Under the pieces are notes generated by a model, which saw only the letters and a program-made list of their open reading frames with translations, made no database searches and was not told where the DNA came from. A stretch of 5,247 nucleotides of DNA from an uncultured Chitinophagaceae bacterium (lineage in GTDB: Bacteria > Bacteroidota > Bacteroidia > Chitinophagales > Chitinophagaceae): positions 1-5,247 of the forward strand of contig CALCNY010000147.1 in NCBI GenBank assembly GCA_937897585.1. Direction: 5' to 3'. This document shows, piece after piece, positions 4,793 through 5,247 of the stretch. The first letter of the stretch is position 1, and every line of letters begins with the position of its first letter. The position numbers were made by a program, and so were the translations under genes.

Positions 4793-5247
4793 TTAATACA
4801 CATTGTACCCAAAGCTCACATAATATAAGCCTCCTATTCTTGAATTACCAATAGCATCATAATAATAAGAATTCAATAAATTGTTAGCACCTACTTTCAA
4901 GATAGATTTTGTTTTAGGTAATTTATAACTAACCTGAGCACTCATGTTATTAGTTGCAGGCAAATTACCTGTTGCAAAATCACCTTGATACAATAATGCT
5001 TGTTGCCATCTGTAAGCTACATTAAAACCATATCTCTTATCATGACCAAAACCACTGTTGCCGAAATAGAAATTTGCTTTATATTTTGGAGCATTAAAAT
5101 AAGCAACAAAATCAGCAGGTACATCTTTCAAAACATCAGAAGCTACGTTAGCGCCAACATTGTAGTTATGTGGTAATCTGTAATCCAAACTCAAACCAAA
5201 GCCATAAGTTTTCACTTTGTCGGTTGTGTTTATTGGCAAAGAATAAT
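4793..5247 (-). CDS. TonB-dependent outer-membrane receptor, C-terminal part (runs off right edge)
   Basis: The last 150 codons are visible. The reading frame stays open to the window edge (Tyr-Ser precede the TTG at 5237-5239, which is not a true start), so the gene continues to the right. The protein shows alternating beta-strand patterns of an outer-membrane barrel: YGFGLSLDYRLP, KANFYFGNSGF, YGFNVAYRW and MSAQVSYKLP. A late KVGANNLLNSYY motif is typical of the final strands of TonB-dependent receptors. The chain ends GGLYYVSFGYNVY, with the terminal aromatic residue expected for BAM-dependent barrel insertion. It imports an unknown substrate with TonB energy. The plug domain and TonB box are outside the window, so SusC-type versus siderophore-type cannot be settled; the ending does not look like a classic SusC. 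It is probably co-transcribed with the fasciclin lipoprotein gene downstream. Confidence 0.85.
   Translation of the reverse strand, partial: YSLPINTTDKVKTYGFGLSLDYRLPHNYNVGANVASDVLKDVPADFVAYFNAPKYKANFYFGNSGFGHDKRYGFNVAYRWQQALLYQGDFATGNLPATNNMSAQVSYKLPKTKSILKVGANNLLNSYYYDAIGNSRIGGLYYVSFGYNVY

Noticed and set aside
4549..4830. 12-base direct repeat CATAATATAAGC at 4549-4560 and 4819-4830
   Set aside because: Both copies encode Leu-Tyr-Tyr with the same common codons in unrelated proteins; coincidence is the simplest explanation.
5237..5239. TTG as an alternative start of a small 148-residue protein
   Set aside because: The frame is open upstream to the window edge and the product is clearly the end of a larger outer-membrane receptor.

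Overview
The window looks like chromosomal DNA of a member of the Bacteroidota. The evidence is a type IX secretion (T9SS) C-terminal sorting domain on a secreted metalloprotease, a TonB-dependent receptor C-terminus beside a fasciclin lipoprotein, AT-rich spacers with no clear Shine-Dalgarno sites, a good TTG / TAnnTTTG-type promoter, and a GCCCCCTAAATCCCCC element of a kind I recall from many Bacteroidota genomes. The family cannot be fixed from this sequence. I see no rRNA, tRNA, CRISPR array, transposase or phage gene.

Layout, left to right. A perfect 40-bp palindrome built from inverted decamers sits at 1-40. A minus-strand gene for an exported DUF4197 protein follows (60-824). Upstream of it, behind a terminator hairpin (851-874), is a minus-strand gene for an M43 pappalysin-type zinc metalloprotease with a T9SS tail (902-2140). 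A 273-bp divergent spacer (2141-2413) holds an AT-rich inverted repeat near the protease start and the promoter of a plus-strand gene for a plant/bacterial-type glutaminyl-peptide cyclotransferase lipoprotein (2414-3226). The convergent spacer 3227-3469 is full of repeats: two inverted copies of the C-rich element, a 25-bp near-copy of part of the cyclotransferase gene, a 21-bp tandem duplication and two terminator-like hairpins. Next is a minus-strand two-FAS1-domain lipoprotein (3470-4717). A run of six 7-bp units separates it from the C-terminus of a TonB-dependent outer-membrane receptor, which runs off the right edge (4793-5247). The receptor and fasciclin genes may form one operon.

Functionally, every gene encodes a cell-envelope or exported protein. 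The best link is between the glutaminyl cyclase and its neighbours: both signal-peptidase-I-type exports here (DUF4197 and M43) have Gln just after the predicted cleavage site (SKS|Q and LTA|Q), the N-terminus such an enzyme turns into pyroglutamate. I found no clearly new multi-gene system. The points most worth a second look are this Q-rule pairing, the repeat that supplies the stop codon of the cyclase gene, the echo of the cyclase gene downstream of itself, and the decamer palindrome at the left edge.
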